This document shows, in pieces, positions 1 to 9,393 of a stretch of DNA of 64,000 nucleotides; the stretch's first letter is position 1, and each line of letters starts with the position of its first letter. Under the pieces are notes generated by a model that had not been told where the DNA came from, searched no databases, and saw only the letters and a list, made by a program, of their open reading frames with translations. The DNA lies in contig JAGBHT010000027.1 of the NCBI GenBank assembly GCA_017935365.1, positions 1-64,000 on the forward strand. Direction: 5' to 3'. The translations under genes were made by a program, and so were the position numbers. Origin of the DNA: Ruminiclostridium sp. GTDB lineage: Bacteria; Bacillota; Clostridia; Oscillospirales; Ruminococcaceae.

Positions 1-1
1 C

Positions 2-3000
2 GCAAAAGGCGGACAGAGCAGTGCTGATATTACTTATGAGATAACAAGCGTCAATGGTGTTGCAACCATAGACAACGCAACAGGCACACTCACCATTCTT
101 AAAGCCGGCACGGTTACAGTAAAGGCTGTCAAAGCAGGTGATGAGTACTATAACGATTCCGAAGAAATAAGCTACACTCTTACGATCGAAAGAGCCGGTC
201 AGACACACTTTGCGTTTGCTGACCCGAACCCTAAAGCAATAACATACGATCCGAAAAACAATACGTTCAGCAATAAAGCGAGCGGTGATCAGGGCGAAGA
301 TAATGTTACTTATACGATAACAAGCGGCAAAGACGTTGCAAGTATTGACAGCAACGGCACACTTACCATTCTTAAAGCCGGCACAGTTAAAGTAAAGGCA
401 ACAAGAGCGGCAGACGATAAGTATAACGAAGTAACAGCCGAGTATACCCTCACAATCAATAAGGCAGATCAGACAAACTTTGCTTTTAAAAAGCCGAATC
501 CCGAAGCAAGAACATATAAACCCGGACTGACGTTTGAAAACAAAGCAAGCAGTGATCAGGGCACAGACAATGTTACTTATACGATAACAAGTGACAACGG
601 TGTTGCAAGTATTGACGACAACGGCACACTTACCATTAACAAAGCCGGCACGGTTACAGTACAGGCAACAAGAGCGGCAGACGATAAGTATAACGAAGTA
701 ACAGCCGAGTACACACTGACGATCAATAAGGCAGATCAGACAGGTTTTGAGTTCAAGAAAACACAGCACGAAATAACGTATGAACCTGATCTGACGTTCA
801 CATACGAGGCAACAGGCGGACAGAGCACGGGCAATGTTACTTATACGATAACAAGTGGTAACGATGTTGCAAGCATAGACAGTGCAACAGGCACGCTTAC
901 CATTCTTAAAGCCGGCACGGTTACGGTAAAGGCTGTAAGAGCAGGTGATGATTGCTATAACGCTTCTGCTGAAATAAGCTACACGCTTAAAATCAACAAG
1001 GCGGATCAGACAGGCTTTGAATTTGAAAAGTATGATAATGATACATACAAAATTACTTATAATACCGGTATGTCGTTTAAGAATGCGGCGTCGGGCGGAC
1101 AGAGCACAGGCAATATAACATATTCGCTTTCATCTGACATTGTAAGCATTGATGAAAACGGTAATATAACGTTCAAAGACGGAAAAGTAGGTACAGTTAC
1201 AGTAACGGCAACAAGAGCGGCAGACGATAAGTATAACGAAGTATCGACCAAGTATACACTCAACATATCGTATCTCGGTACTCCCGAAATCCCTTATGTA
1301 ATATCGGGCGCTAAGCTTGACAACAGCAGTGACTGGTATACGGACGATATTACAATAACACCTGCCGAAGGTTATAAAATCAGCCGTTCAAATGCACTTT
1401 CAGATAACGAATGGTCTGATTATCTGACCGTAAGCACAGAAGGAAATGAAAACACCGAAACTGTTTATCTGAAAAATGATGACGGCATAACAGCCGCAAT
1501 TGTTATCGGCAAAGGACAGCTGATGATAGACAGAACAGCTCCTGCTGTTTCAGTAAAATATGATAACAACAGTGCAGACAGTGATAAGTATTTTGATAAG
1601 AACCGTACCGCAACAATAACGATCACAGAGCATAACTTTGACCCGGCAAAGGTTGAAGCGCTTATCACCGTAAACGGTATAGTATCCGATAAGTTCAATG
1701 CAGATCTGAAAAAGGCGGAAAGCTGGAAGAGTGAGGGCGATGTACACACCGCTAAAATAACATTCTCCGACAACGCCGACTATACATTCAGCATAAGCTG
1801 TACCGACAAAGCAGGTCATGTTACGGAAAACAGCTCTGTAACATTTGCCGAAGGTTCGGTTGCAACCGGTGAGTTCACTGTTGATAAGACAGCACCGACT
1901 ATTACTGTTTCTTATGACAACAATTCTGTCAAGAACGATAAGTATTTCAAGGCAGATCGCACAGCAACGATTACGATCACGGAGCATAACTTTGACGCGT
2001 CAAGGGTCAAAGCCGTAATCACAGACAAGAACGCAACGGATACAGTCAGCGATTATGCCGCTTATTTAAGCGATCCGGAGAACTGGACCGCTGACGGCGA
2101 TAAGCACACGGCAACTATAACATTCTCAGTCGATGCAGATTATACATTTGCAATCAGCTGTACCGACAAGGCGGGAAATGCAAACAAAACCGTAAATTAC
2201 GGTAAATCGGAGGCTCCCGAAAAGTTTACCGTTGACCATGCTGTTCCCGAAAATCTTGAAATAAGCTACAGCGAAAGCGTACTTGATATTGTTCTGAGAA
2301 CAATATCATTCGGATTCTTCAATCCGGATATAACGGTTACCGTTAAGGCTGATGATACGACATCGGGCATTGATTACTTTACCTACAGCACGGACGGCAA
2401 CAAGAGCTATACGACCGCTCAGGCAAAAGATGTGAAGTATGATAAAGACGGCAAAGCGTATATCACATTCAGAATAGCTCCTCAGTACAGAGGCAAGATA
2501 GCATTTGAAGCCTTTGACCGTGCAGGCAACAGTGCGGGTATGAGCGATGACAAGACAGTAGTAGCTGACAATATCAAGCCTGTTATCAGCGTTGAATACG
2601 ATAATAACAAGCACGATAGCAATAACACTACATTCTACAACGCGAAGAGAACCGCAACAATTAAAATAACCGAAGCAAACTTCTTCACGGAAGCTTTCAA
2701 CAAGAATTATCTTAAAATTACTGTTGTAAGAACCGATGACAGCGGCAAGAAAACCCGTACCGTACTGAAGAACGCAGACCTTACAACTCCGTTTGAAGAC
2801 AGTAACGGCAATGTGCATACCGCAAAGCTTGACTTTGTCGAGGACGGCGACTATACATTCACGATCGATTATACCGATTTCTCCGGTAATAAAGCGGGAA
2901 CGTACAGCACATCGTTCACCATTGACAAGACAAGACCGACAATAGACGTTTCTTATGACAATAACTCTGCCAAGAACAGTAAGTATTTCAAGGCAGACCG

Positions 3001-5782
3001 CACAGCGACGATAACAATAAACGAGCACAATTTTGACGCTTCTAGGGTTGTTGCAAAAGTTACAAGCAAGAATTCAACAGGTACAGTCGGCGATTATGCC
3101 GCTTATCTGAAAAATCCGAAGAACTGGAAGACAAATGGCAATACACATATCGCAACTGTCAGATTTGCGACCGAGGCGGATTACACATTCAACATTTCAT
3201 ACAGCGACAAGGCGGGCAATAAGAACAAGGCTGTAAATTACGGCAAGTCAGTAGCCCCCAGCGAGTTTACGATCGACAAAACAGCACCTACAAATGCAGA
3301 TATCAGAATAAACAACAAGTCTGTAAAAGCAACAAAGGGTGTTGCCTTTGAAAAGTTCTATCGTAACAGCGTGACTGTAAAGTACAGTGTAAACTGCGAC
3401 ATAAGCGGTCTTGACAATATCACTTATCAGAAGGTTGATGATATCGCCGGTTATTCTGCCGACGGCAATTGGACGGCTTATGCAAACTCAGGTGTAAAAG
3501 TATCACCGAGTGAAAAGTTCGTGATCTATTTCAGAGCCGAAGATAAGGCGGGCAATGTTACAATAATCAATTCTACAGGTATTGTTGTTGACAGCAAAGC
3601 TCCGACCGGTGAAACCTATGCTCCGGAGATCGATATCAAGCCCGAAGCGGCAAACAAGAACGGACTTCACAACAAGGACGTATCTGTTGACCTTAATGTA
3701 ATTGATCCTGCATACAGCGGAAATAACGCTGACAGCAACGGTTATTATTCAGGTCTTAACAGAATAACCTATCGTATTTCAACTACCGATACACAGGCTG
3801 AGGAAACAGGCGTGCTGTTTGATGTGAATGAGGGTATCACAAGCGGCTCTGTTTACGACAATGACAGCCTTGTAAGCGGTTGGACAGGCAAAATAAATAT
3901 TGATGCCGCAACTTTCAACAGTAATAATGTAGTAGTTGAAATTACGGCAACGGATAATGCGGGCAATACAAGAGTAACAACCAACGAGATGATAAATGTT
4001 CCGATCGCAATAGATGTTACAAAGCCCGAAATCAACATTTCGTACAGCAATAACTCTGTTGACAGTCAGGCGCTGTTCAAGGCAGACAGAGTTGCAACCA
4101 TAGCCGTAACCGAACGTAACTTCAAATCTGACAATGTCAAGATAAAGATAACAAATACGGACGGAGTGATACCTGCTGTATCAGGTTGGACAAAGACAGG
4201 CGGCACAGGTAATCTCGATGATACAATATGGACTGCTACAATTCCTTATACAGCCGACGGCGATTACGAATTCAGCATTGAGTATACCGACCTTGCCGAC
4301 AACAGAAGCGACGGTGCGGTGTATGCGGCAGGTACACAGGTACCCGAAAAGTTCACTATCGATAAGACACTGCCTGTAATAAATGTTTCATATGATAACA
4401 ATTCAGCCTCAAACGGCAATTATTACAACGCAGGACGTACAGCGACGATAGTTATTACAGAGCATAACTTTGATGTAAGCCGTGTTACGGTCACACTTAC
4501 CGCGACAGATGACGGCGCCGCCGCAACACTTCCCACGGTAAGCGGCTGGACAAGTAACGGAGACAGGCACACTGCTACCGTATCCTACAGCAACGACAGC
4601 CTTTATACTTTCGATATTGCTGTAAAGGATAAGGCGGGCAACGATGCGGCTGACTTTGCAAAGCAGACATTCTATGTCGACAAGACAGTTCCGAGCCTGA
4701 CGATCAGCGGTGTTGCGGATCTTTCGGCAAACAGCGGTGAAATTATCCCTGTTATCTCGTATGCGGATACAAACTATGACGATGCAAACGTAAGTATAAC
4801 GCTCACCGGTGCAGAAAGAAAAACCGTTGCACTTGACGGTACATACTCCGATCAGCACAACGGAAAGATATTCACCTTCAACAACTTCCCCGAGAAAAAA
4901 GAGGTTGATGACATCTACACGCTGACTGCCACACTTACGGATAAGGCGGGTAATACGACAACCAAGTCTATCAGGTTCTCTGCCAACCGTTTCGGCTCCA
5001 CATATGCGCTTCCGAAGGCTACAGAAGAGCTCAACGGCTCGTATACTCAGAGCGGTAAAGACGTTGTAATGACAGAAACCAATGCAAATCAGCTTAAAAA
5101 CATCAAGGTGATCCTCTTCAAGAACGGCGAAACAATTACGCTCAAGGAAGGCGATGACTACAGAATCGATGTAAAGGGCGGCAACGGTCAGTGGTATGAG
5201 TATACTTACACTGTATATTCGGCAAATTTCGCCGATGACGGCGTTTACAGACTGTCATTCAGCTCGGAAGACGATGCAGGAAACAAGGCTGAAAATACTC
5301 TTGATACCAAGAACAAGGAAATTTCATTCAGTGTAGATAAGACAAAGCCCGATATTGTTGTTACAAATATCGAAAACGGTTCGACTTATCCTGTTGACAA
5401 GCTGACAGTAACAATGTCCGCAAGCGACAATATCCTTCTTAAAACGATGTCGGTATACCTTGATGATTATGACAAGGAATACAAGACCTGGACAGCTGAG
5501 GATATTGCAAAGACGATCGATGCTGACGGAAACTTCACCTTTGATATTGACGGAAACTCAACAGGCGCACATAAGGTAAAGGTTGTCTGCACCGATGCTG
5601 CAGGAAATGAGCAGACAGTTGAAATTACAGATTTCTATGTAACAACCAACCTGTTTGTACGTTTCTACAACAACAAGGTACTTTTCTTCGGCACAATCGG
5701 CGGTGTCATTGCAATAGCCGCCGCAATAGTAGTGCTGGTAGTTCTTAAAAAGAGAAAGAAAAGCGCCGATGACGACGAATAA
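2..5782 (+). CDS. giant repeat-built surface protein, C-terminal membrane anchor (5' end outside window)
   Basis: The frame is open from the window edge, so at least 1,926 residues are present; the ATG at 1070 is internal. The N-terminal part is four to five tandem modules of 89-91 residues (new modules near residues 65, 155, 244 and 335) that resemble bacterial Ig-like/MBG folds. It is followed by Ig-like modules of another kind: six copies share a YDNN (or YSNN) motif followed by an RTATI-like strand. Linkers often carry DKTxP. The C terminus has one hydrophobic segment (about residues 1,890-1,912), then KKRKK and an acidic end, so it is anchored by a transmembrane helix; I see no LPXTG motif. 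The role is likely adhesion or surface structure (inference). No catalytic domain is recognisable in the visible part. Confidence 0.85.
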   Translation, partial: AKGGQSSADITYEITSVNGVATIDNATGTLTILKAGTVTVKAVKAGDEYYNDSEEISYTLTIERAGQTHFAFADPNPKAITYDPKNNTFSNKASGDQGEDNVTYTITSGKDVASIDSNGTLTILKAGTVKVKATRAADDKYNEVTAEYTLTINKADQTNFAFKKPNPEARTYKPGLTFENKASSDQGTDNVTYTITSDNGVASIDDNGTLTINKAGTVTVQATRAADDKYNEVTAEYTLTINKADQTGFEFKKTQHEITYEPDLTFTYEATGGQSTGNVTYTITSGNDVASIDSATGTLTILKAGTVTVKAVRAGDDCYNASAEISYTLKINKADQTGFEFEKYDNDTYKITYNTGMSFKNAASGGQSTGNITYSLSSDIVSIDENGNITFKDGKVGTVTVTATRAADDKYNEVSTKYTLNISYLGTPEIPYVISGAKLDNSSDWYTDDITITPAEGYKISRSNALSDNEWSDYLTVSTEGNENTETVYLKNDDGITAAIVIGKGQLMIDRTAPAVSVKYDNNSADSDKYFDKNRTATITITEHNFDPAKVEALITVNGIVSDKFNADLKKAESWKSEGDVHTAKITFSDNADYTFSISCTDKAGHVTENSSVTFAEGSVATGEFTVDKTAPTITVSYDNNSVKNDKYFKADRTATITITEHNFDASRVKAVITDKNATDTVSDYAAYLSDPENWTADGDKHTATITFSVDADYTFAISCTDKAGNANKTVNYGKSEAPEKFTVDHAVPENLEISYSESVLDIVLRTISFGFFNPDITVTVKADDTTSGIDYFTYSTDGNKSYTTAQAKDVKYDKDGKAYITFRIAPQYRGKIAFEAFDRAGNSAGMSDDKTVVADNIKPVISVEYDNNKHDSNNTTFYNAKRTATIKITEANFFTEAFNKNYLKITVVRTDDSGKKTRTVLKNADLTTPFEDSNGNVHTAKLDFVEDGDYTFTIDYTDFSGNKAGTYSTSFTIDKTRPTIDVSYDNNSAKNSKYFKADRTATITINEHNFDASRVVAKVTSKNSTGTVGDYAAYLKNPKNWKTNGNTHIATVRFATEADYTFNISYSDKAGNKNKAVNYGKSVAPSEFTIDKTAPTNADIRINNKSVKATKGVAFEKFYRNSVTVKYSVNCDISGLDNITYQKVDDIAGYSADGNWTAYANSGVKVSPSEKFVIYFRAEDKAGNVTIINSTGIVVDSKAPTGETYAPEIDIKPEAANKNGLHNKDVSVDLNVIDPAYSGNNADSNGYYSGLNRITYRISTTDTQAEETGVLFDVNEGITSGSVYDNDSLVSGWTGKINIDAATFNSNNVVVEITATDNAGNTRVTTNEMINVPIAIDVTKPEINISYSNNSVDSQALFKADRVATIAVTERNFKSDNVKIKITNTDGVIPAVSGWTKTGGTGNLDDTIWTATIPYTADGDYEFSIEYTDLADNRSDGAVYAAGTQVPEKFTIDKTLPVINVSYDNNSASNGNYYNAGRTATIVITEHNFDVSRVTVTLTATDDGAAATLPTVSGWTSNGDRHTATVSYSNDSLYTFDIAVKDKAGNDAADFAKQTFYVDKTVPSLTISGVADLSANSGEIIPVISYADTNYDDANVSITLTGAERKTVALDGTYSDQHNGKIFTFNNFPEKKEVDDIYTLTATLTDKAGNTTTKSIRFSANRFGSTYALPKATEELNGSYTQSGKDVVMTETNANQLKNIKVILFKNGETITLKEGDDYRIDVKGGNGQWYEYTYTVYSANFADDGVYRLSFSSEDDAGNKAENTLDTKNKEISFSVDKTKPDIVVTNIENGSTYPVDKLTVTMSASDNILLKTMSVYLDDYDKEYKTWTAEDIAKTIDADGNFTFDIDGNSTGAHKVKVVCTDAAGNEQTVEITDFYVTTNLFVRFYNNKVLFFGTIGGVIAIAAAIVVLVVLKKRKKSADDDE
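196..1270 (+). repeat. tandem coding repeats of about 267-273 bp in the surface-protein gene
   Basis: Near-identical DNA blocks recur in phase with the reading frame. For example, AGAGCGGCAGACGATAAGTA begins at 404 and 671, exactly 267 bp (89 codons) apart, and again near 1214. Identity at DNA level, not only protein level, points to recent duplication or homogenisation and makes copy number likely to vary. Confidence 0.85.
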
Positions 5783-5788
5783 ATGATT

Positions 5789-5825
5789 TTTCTGCCGGGC
5801 GAAATTATAGCCCGGCAGAAATTTT
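5789..5825 (+). terminator. rho-independent terminator of the surface-protein gene
   Basis: A 12-bp perfect stem (TTTCTGCCGGGC with GCCCGGCAGAAA, 5789-5800 and 5810-5821) starts 7 bases after the stop codon and is followed by TTTT. Confidence 0.85.
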
Positions 5826-5875
5826 ACGGCGCCTTTAAAAATAAACATTTTTTAATCCGCTATATTACGGATCGA

Positions 5876-5904
5876 TTGACATTACCCTAAAACAATGCTA
5901 TAAT
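5876..5904 (+). promoter_or_regulatory. consensus sigma-A promoter
   Basis: TTGACA (5876-5881), 17-bp spacer, TATAAT (5899-5904): perfect match to the vegetative consensus. It drives the zinc-ribbon membrane protein at 5992. Confidence 0.9.
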
Positions 5905-5991
5905 TTATATCAGGATTTTGTCGCATTTTATACAGTGCGGCGCCGAAAAAATTCCATAGTATATGGAAGATTGACAGAGGAGATCAATAAT

Positions 5992-6498
5992 ATGAAAACA
6001 TGTCCTAATTGTAACACACAGCTGGACGACAGCGCATTATTCTGCACAACTTGCGGAACACAGTTCGGCAATGCACAGCCCCAGGGCGCAGTACCGCCTC
6101 AGCAGGGTGCAATACCCCCTCAGGGTGTATATGCGGCTGCTCCCGCATACGATCCTTACGATCATACAGCGGAATTTGACCCCAAGGATATTTCCGATAA
6201 CAAGGTATTTGCAATGCTTTGCTACCTTATGGGCATATTCGGCATAATCATTGCCCTTCTTGCAAGCAACTCATCAAAGTATGCAATGTTCCATGTAAGA
6301 CAGGCACTTAAGTTTGAAGTTGTAAACATACTCATGCTTATCTGCACGCTCGTTCTGTTCTGGACAATTATAGTACCTGTTGCTTATGGTATTATGTCTG
6401 CTGTTCTGTGGGTAATAAAGATTATCTGCTTCTTCCAGATCTGCTCCGGTAAGGCAAAAGAACCCGCTATTATCCGTAGCCTCAAGTTCTTACGCTAA
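5992..6498 (+). CDS. zinc-ribbon membrane protein (DUF4870-like)
   Basis: 168 residues. I chose the ATG at 5992 because AGAGGAG lies about 9 bases upstream; a start at 5935 would add 19 residues without a ribosome binding site. The N terminus is a zinc ribbon with two CxxC knuckles (CPNC, CTTC), then a Pro/Gln/Gly-rich linker. The second half has three hydrophobic stretches and a FHVRQAL-type segment typical of DUF4870-like small membrane proteins. The gene stands alone between its own promoter and terminator. The function is unknown; zinc-ribbon/membrane proteins of this type are common in Clostridia. Confidence 0.8.
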   Translation: MKTCPNCNTQLDDSALFCTTCGTQFGNAQPQGAVPPQQGAIPPQGVYAAAPAYDPYDHTAEFDPKDISDNKVFAMLCYLMGIFGIIIALLASNSSKYAMFHVRQALKFEVVNILMLICTLVLFWTIIVPVAYGIMSAVLWVIKIICFFQICSGKAKEPAIIRSLKFLR

Positions 6499-6515
6499 GC
6501 TACACAAGAATAACT

Positions 6516-6553
6516 GCCCGTATCTCCTTTCAAAAGGCGGTACGGGCCTTTTT
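6516..6553 (+). terminator. rho-independent terminator
   Basis: GCCCGTA (6516-6522) pairs with TACGGGC (6541-6547), with additional inner pairing, followed by CTTTTTA. Lies 17 bases after the stop of the zinc-ribbon protein gene. Confidence 0.85.
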
Positions 6554-6575
6554 ATATTAAATGGTGTGACAGATA

Positions 6576-6604
6576 TTGAAATTGCAACAGAAAAAGTATA
6601 TAAT
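6576..6604 (+). promoter_or_regulatory. sigma-A promoter of the aldo/keto reductase gene
   Basis: TTGAAA (6576-6581), 17-bp spacer, TATAAT (6599-6604). It lies inside the longest possible ORF, which supports the downstream ATG at 6668 as the true start. Confidence 0.85.
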
Positions 6605-6667
6605 GAAAATACATTAAAAGCTATTGGTTTTACAACCGGATCTGATAAGTACAAAGGAGAAAAAATT

Positions 6668-7663
6668 ATGTTTATTCCGGAAAATAACCGTTACGAAAAA
6701 ATGGTATACAACCGACTTGGCAACAGCGGACTGAAAGTGTCTGCCGTATCGCTCGGATTATGGCAGAACTTCGGCTTCGGATCGGATTTTGCCAATGCCG
6801 AAAAAATGGTACACACCGCATTCAACCTTGGTATCACTCATTTCGACCTTGCCAACAATTACGGCCACCCCTATAACGGAAGCGCAGAAGAGAACTTCGG
6901 CAAGATACTTGACAGAGGTATGAGAGAATACCGTGATGAAATGTGTATCTCAACAAAAGCAGGTTATGAGATGTGGGACGGACCTTACGGTGATAAGAAC
7001 GGTTCGAGAAAGTATCTTACAGCGTCCCTCGATCAGAGCCTGAAACGTATGAAACTCGATTATGTCGACATTTACTATCATCATATTTTCGACCCGGGCA
7101 CACCGCTTGAAGAAACAGCGCTTGCACTCGACAATGCGGTAAGACAGGGTAAGGCATTATATGTCGGAATATCAAATTACAACAGCCGTCAGACCGAGGA
7201 AATTCAGAAGATTTTCAAGGAACTGCGTACACCCTTTATAGTAAATCAGCCGTCATATTCAATGCTGAACCGCTGGGTAGAACGTGATAATCTCGATAAA
7301 TACTGCCTTGAAAATAATCTCAGCCTTGCGGTGTTCTCACCGCTATATCAGGGATTTCTTACAGATAAGTATCTTCACGGCGTTCCGGATGATTCGCGTC
7401 TTGCAAAGGGTGGAGCGCCCTGGCTTGAAGGTCAGTTGAACGATGAAATGCTTACCCGCTTAAACAAGCTTAATGATATAGCGCTGAGCAGAGGTCAGAA
7501 GCTCTCGCAGATGGCGCTTTCGTGGGTACTCCATAATAAGGCAGTAGCAACTGTGCTTATCGGCGCAAGCCGTCCGTCACAGATAATCGAGAATGCGGAG
7601 TGCATTAATAAGCTTGATTTTACCGAGGAAGAGATAAGAGAAATAGAAGAAGTGCTGAAGTAA
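6668..7663 (+). CDS. aldo/keto reductase, YghZ/glyceraldehyde-phosphate reductase type
   Basis: 331 residues; start chosen at 6668, which has AAAGGAG upstream and lies after the promoter. The protein covers a full AKR TIM barrel. The tetrad is visible as Asp60 and Tyr65 in FDLANNYG, Lys97 in STKAGY and His138/139 in YYHH. The C-terminal half carries the NADP-phosphate binding region (IGASRPSQI). The closest named group is E. coli YghZ (Gpr), which reduces L-glyceraldehyde 3-phosphate and methylglyoxal-like aldehydes with NADPH. Length is close to that family's usual 340-350. It is cytosolic and monocistronic. Substrate is not deducible from sequence alone. Confidence 0.9.
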   Translation: MFIPENNRYEKMVYNRLGNSGLKVSAVSLGLWQNFGFGSDFANAEKMVHTAFNLGITHFDLANNYGHPYNGSAEENFGKILDRGMREYRDEMCISTKAGYEMWDGPYGDKNGSRKYLTASLDQSLKRMKLDYVDIYYHHIFDPGTPLEETALALDNAVRQGKALYVGISNYNSRQTEEIQKIFKELRTPFIVNQPSYSMLNRWVERDNLDKYCLENNLSLAVFSPLYQGFLTDKYLHGVPDDSRLAKGGAPWLEGQLNDEMLTRLNKLNDIALSRGQKLSQMALSWVLHNKAVATVLIGASRPSQIIENAECINKLDFTEEEIREIEEVLK

Positions 7664-7674
7664 TACAGTATGAC

Positions 7675-7716
7675 AACAGCGGCAGACCGTTTGGACGGTC
7701 TGCCGCTGTTCTTATT
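7675..7716. terminator. terminator between convergent genes
   Basis: A 15-bp stem (AACAGCGGCAGACCG at 7675-7689 with its complement at 7696-7710) is followed on the plus strand by CTTATTTTG. It sits between the reductase gene (plus) and the Fic gene (minus) and touches the Fic stop codon. Confidence 0.85.
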
Positions 7717-8920
7717 TTGAAAACATAATATCAACCTTATCAAGATTTAACATATAATACGCGTGCCTGTCCCTTGTATTTTTGATGAGCAATTCGTCAG
7801 GTATATAGCTTAACTTGTTGCGCACAGAAGAGTAAGATGCGTTAAAAAAGCCTTCAAGCTCTTTTTGAGATATACCATCCTCAGAAAACAAAGCCGCCTG
7901 TATCAGCACAAAATAAAGCATTATAACATCTTTATGATCTGCTTTTGGCAACTTGGGGCATAAATCGCCGTAAAAATTGAATTTATCAAGCTTGTCTTTA
8001 ATTTCATCGTATAGTTGCTTCATAGAAATGTCGACAAGGCTAAGGAACATTTCTGCAAAAGGCGTCAGGTCACCTTTGTTAAGAGGGTGATTGCAGGTAT
8101 CAAAAGCGTCATAGTACTTATTGATATTTTCTTTTATCGTATAAGAAATGTGATAGCCGATAAGGCTGTTGAGTTCTTTTGATAAAAGGTAACTGCTTAT
8201 GAAACGGTCTGTTCTGCCGTTGCCGTCATAGAATGGGTGAATATAGCCGAAAAGATAATGAAAGACAGCTATTCTTATCAGGATATCACAGTCGGCGTTT
8301 GTGAGAAAATCTAACGATTTATCCATTACAGATACTATTTCTGATTCCGGATGAACACCTGTATGGATAATCTTTTGTGTGGGTGAATATACGCTTACAT
8401 CGCTTTTCCTGAATATTTCTCCGTCAGGAAGATTACCGGGATCAGTTGCGCTTATCTCATTGTAAAAAATATCGTCGTATATTTTTCTTATGTCGCGGCT
8501 TGTACTAAGGGGTATTTCCTCGTTGCGTGAAAGTGCCGCATATTTTTTGACAAGTCCGACAAAACGTTTTTTTCTGTCTTTTGTTGAAAGGTCCGCGAGT
8601 ATCTCGTTAATTTCTTTTCTTGTGCTGTGCACGCCCTCTATGTTGTTTGTGAGTACTATTTCATCTGTAAGACAACGGTTGCGGTATTGTATAAGCGCTT
8701 TTTCCGGAAGCTCGGAACACATTTTGACAATTGCGGTATTGGTACGCTCGATGGAAATGATACTGCCGAACATTTCTTTAGTCTGACATATGAAAGCGGG
8801 ATTGCCCGAAATCTCTATATCAAGATGTATGGTATCTTCATCGTTGAATCTTTTTTCATATTCCGATTTGTAAGCTTCTTTATTGATATGAAAAAGCTTT
8901 TTAAGCGGCTTTTTATCCAT
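7712..8920 (-). CDS. Fic family protein (class II, N-terminal inhibitory motif)
   Basis: 402 residues. Start taken at the ATG at 8920, behind AAAAAGGGGTGG; an upstream ATG lacks a ribosome binding site. The Fic core motif HPFYDGNGR is intact (residues 228-236), so the enzyme should transfer AMP or a related nucleotide moiety to protein hydroxyls. TNNIEG (residues 91-96) fits the [S/T]xxxE[G/N] inhibitory helix motif, N-terminal to the Fic domain (class II, self-inhibited). The C-terminal 80 residues look like a winged helix, as in many Fic/HTH proteins. No toxin-antitoxin partner flanks it. The target is unknown. Confidence 0.9.
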   Translation of the reverse strand: MDKKPLKKLFHINKEAYKSEYEKRFNDEDTIHLDIEISGNPAFICQTKEMFGSIISIERTNTAIVKMCSELPEKALIQYRNRCLTDEIVLTNNIEGVHSTRKEINEILADLSTKDRKKRFVGLVKKYAALSRNEEIPLSTSRDIRKIYDDIFYNEISATDPGNLPDGEIFRKSDVSVYSPTQKIIHTGVHPESEIVSVMDKSLDFLTNADCDILIRIAVFHYLFGYIHPFYDGNGRTDRFISSYLLSKELNSLIGYHISYTIKENINKYYDAFDTCNHPLNKGDLTPFAEMFLSLVDISMKQLYDEIKDKLDKFNFYGDLCPKLPKADHKDVIMLYFVLIQAALFSEDGISQKELEGFFNASYSSVRNKLSYIPDELLIKNTRDRHAYYMLNLDKVDIMFSK

Positions 8921-8950
8921 ATTACCACCCCTTTTTGTTATTATATTACG

Positions 8951-8979
8951 ATTGTAGCACACTTATTCACAAAAATCAA
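8951..8979 (-). promoter_or_regulatory. sigma-A promoter of the Fic gene
   Basis: On the minus strand TTGATT (8979-8974), 17-bp spacer, TACAAT (8956-8951), with the start codon about 31 bases downstream. Confidence 0.75.
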
Positions 8980-9152
8980 CGATTTTTGCAAATTACACAC
9001 CGAAATACGCTCGAACTTCACAAAAAAGCCCTGTTTTTATAAAGTTCATATGATAGTCGCTGTTGAAATTATAAAAACGAACAAATTTTGAAAATTTCGC
9101 ACAAGATCAAACAAAAAATCAACGGTATCAATTTGAACCGAATTTGTTTTTG

Positions 9153-9358
9153 TTGAGCTGAAACGAACGATGTCAATCGGCAAATAGCTCAAAATTGTTC
9201 ACCTTGCACAAATTCTTCTTACATTTGTTGTTAAACACAACAAAAATCACGCTTTTTTGAATAAATTTGACCTAAAGTGCTTGATTTTGAACTTGTGCTA
9301 TGCTATTATTAGCTCAAGGACAGAGAGCAAAGTCCAAAAGAGTTTAAAATAGCTCAAA
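9153..9358 (+). promoter_or_regulatory. candidate FruR operator cluster upstream of the fru operon
   Basis: The 400-bp AT-rich gap before fruR holds three copies of TAGCTCAA (9185, 9310 and 9350), a 7/8 match in the opposite orientation (TTGAGCTG, 9153-9160), and a 7-5-7 inverted repeat TTGTTGT/ACAACAA (9225-9243). Two TAGCTCAA copies bracket the predicted start of transcription 40 bp apart. DeoR-family regulators usually bind repeated short sites near their own promoter, so these are candidate operators; binding is inference. No gene is visible in 8980-9393. Confidence 0.4.
9281..9309 (+). promoter_or_regulatory. sigma-A promoter of the fru operon
   Basis: TTGATT (9281-9286), 17-bp spacer, TATTAT (9304-9309). 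The first TAGCTCAA downstream copy overlaps the predicted transcription start region. Confidence 0.7.
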
Positions 9359-9393
9359 CAAGTAATATCATGATATTTATAAGAGGTCTTAAT

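Noticed and set aside
2306..3028. 240-codon minus-strand ORF
   Set aside because: Antisense shadow of the repeat-rich surface-protein gene, repeating with its modules.
1070..5782. ATG at 1070 as the start of the surface-protein gene
   Set aside because: The same frame is open back to the window edge and encodes the same repeat modules, so the ATG is internal.
5558..5782. LPXTG sortase signal at the surface-protein end
   Set aside because: No LPXTG-like motif before the terminal helix; only a TM anchor with basic tail.
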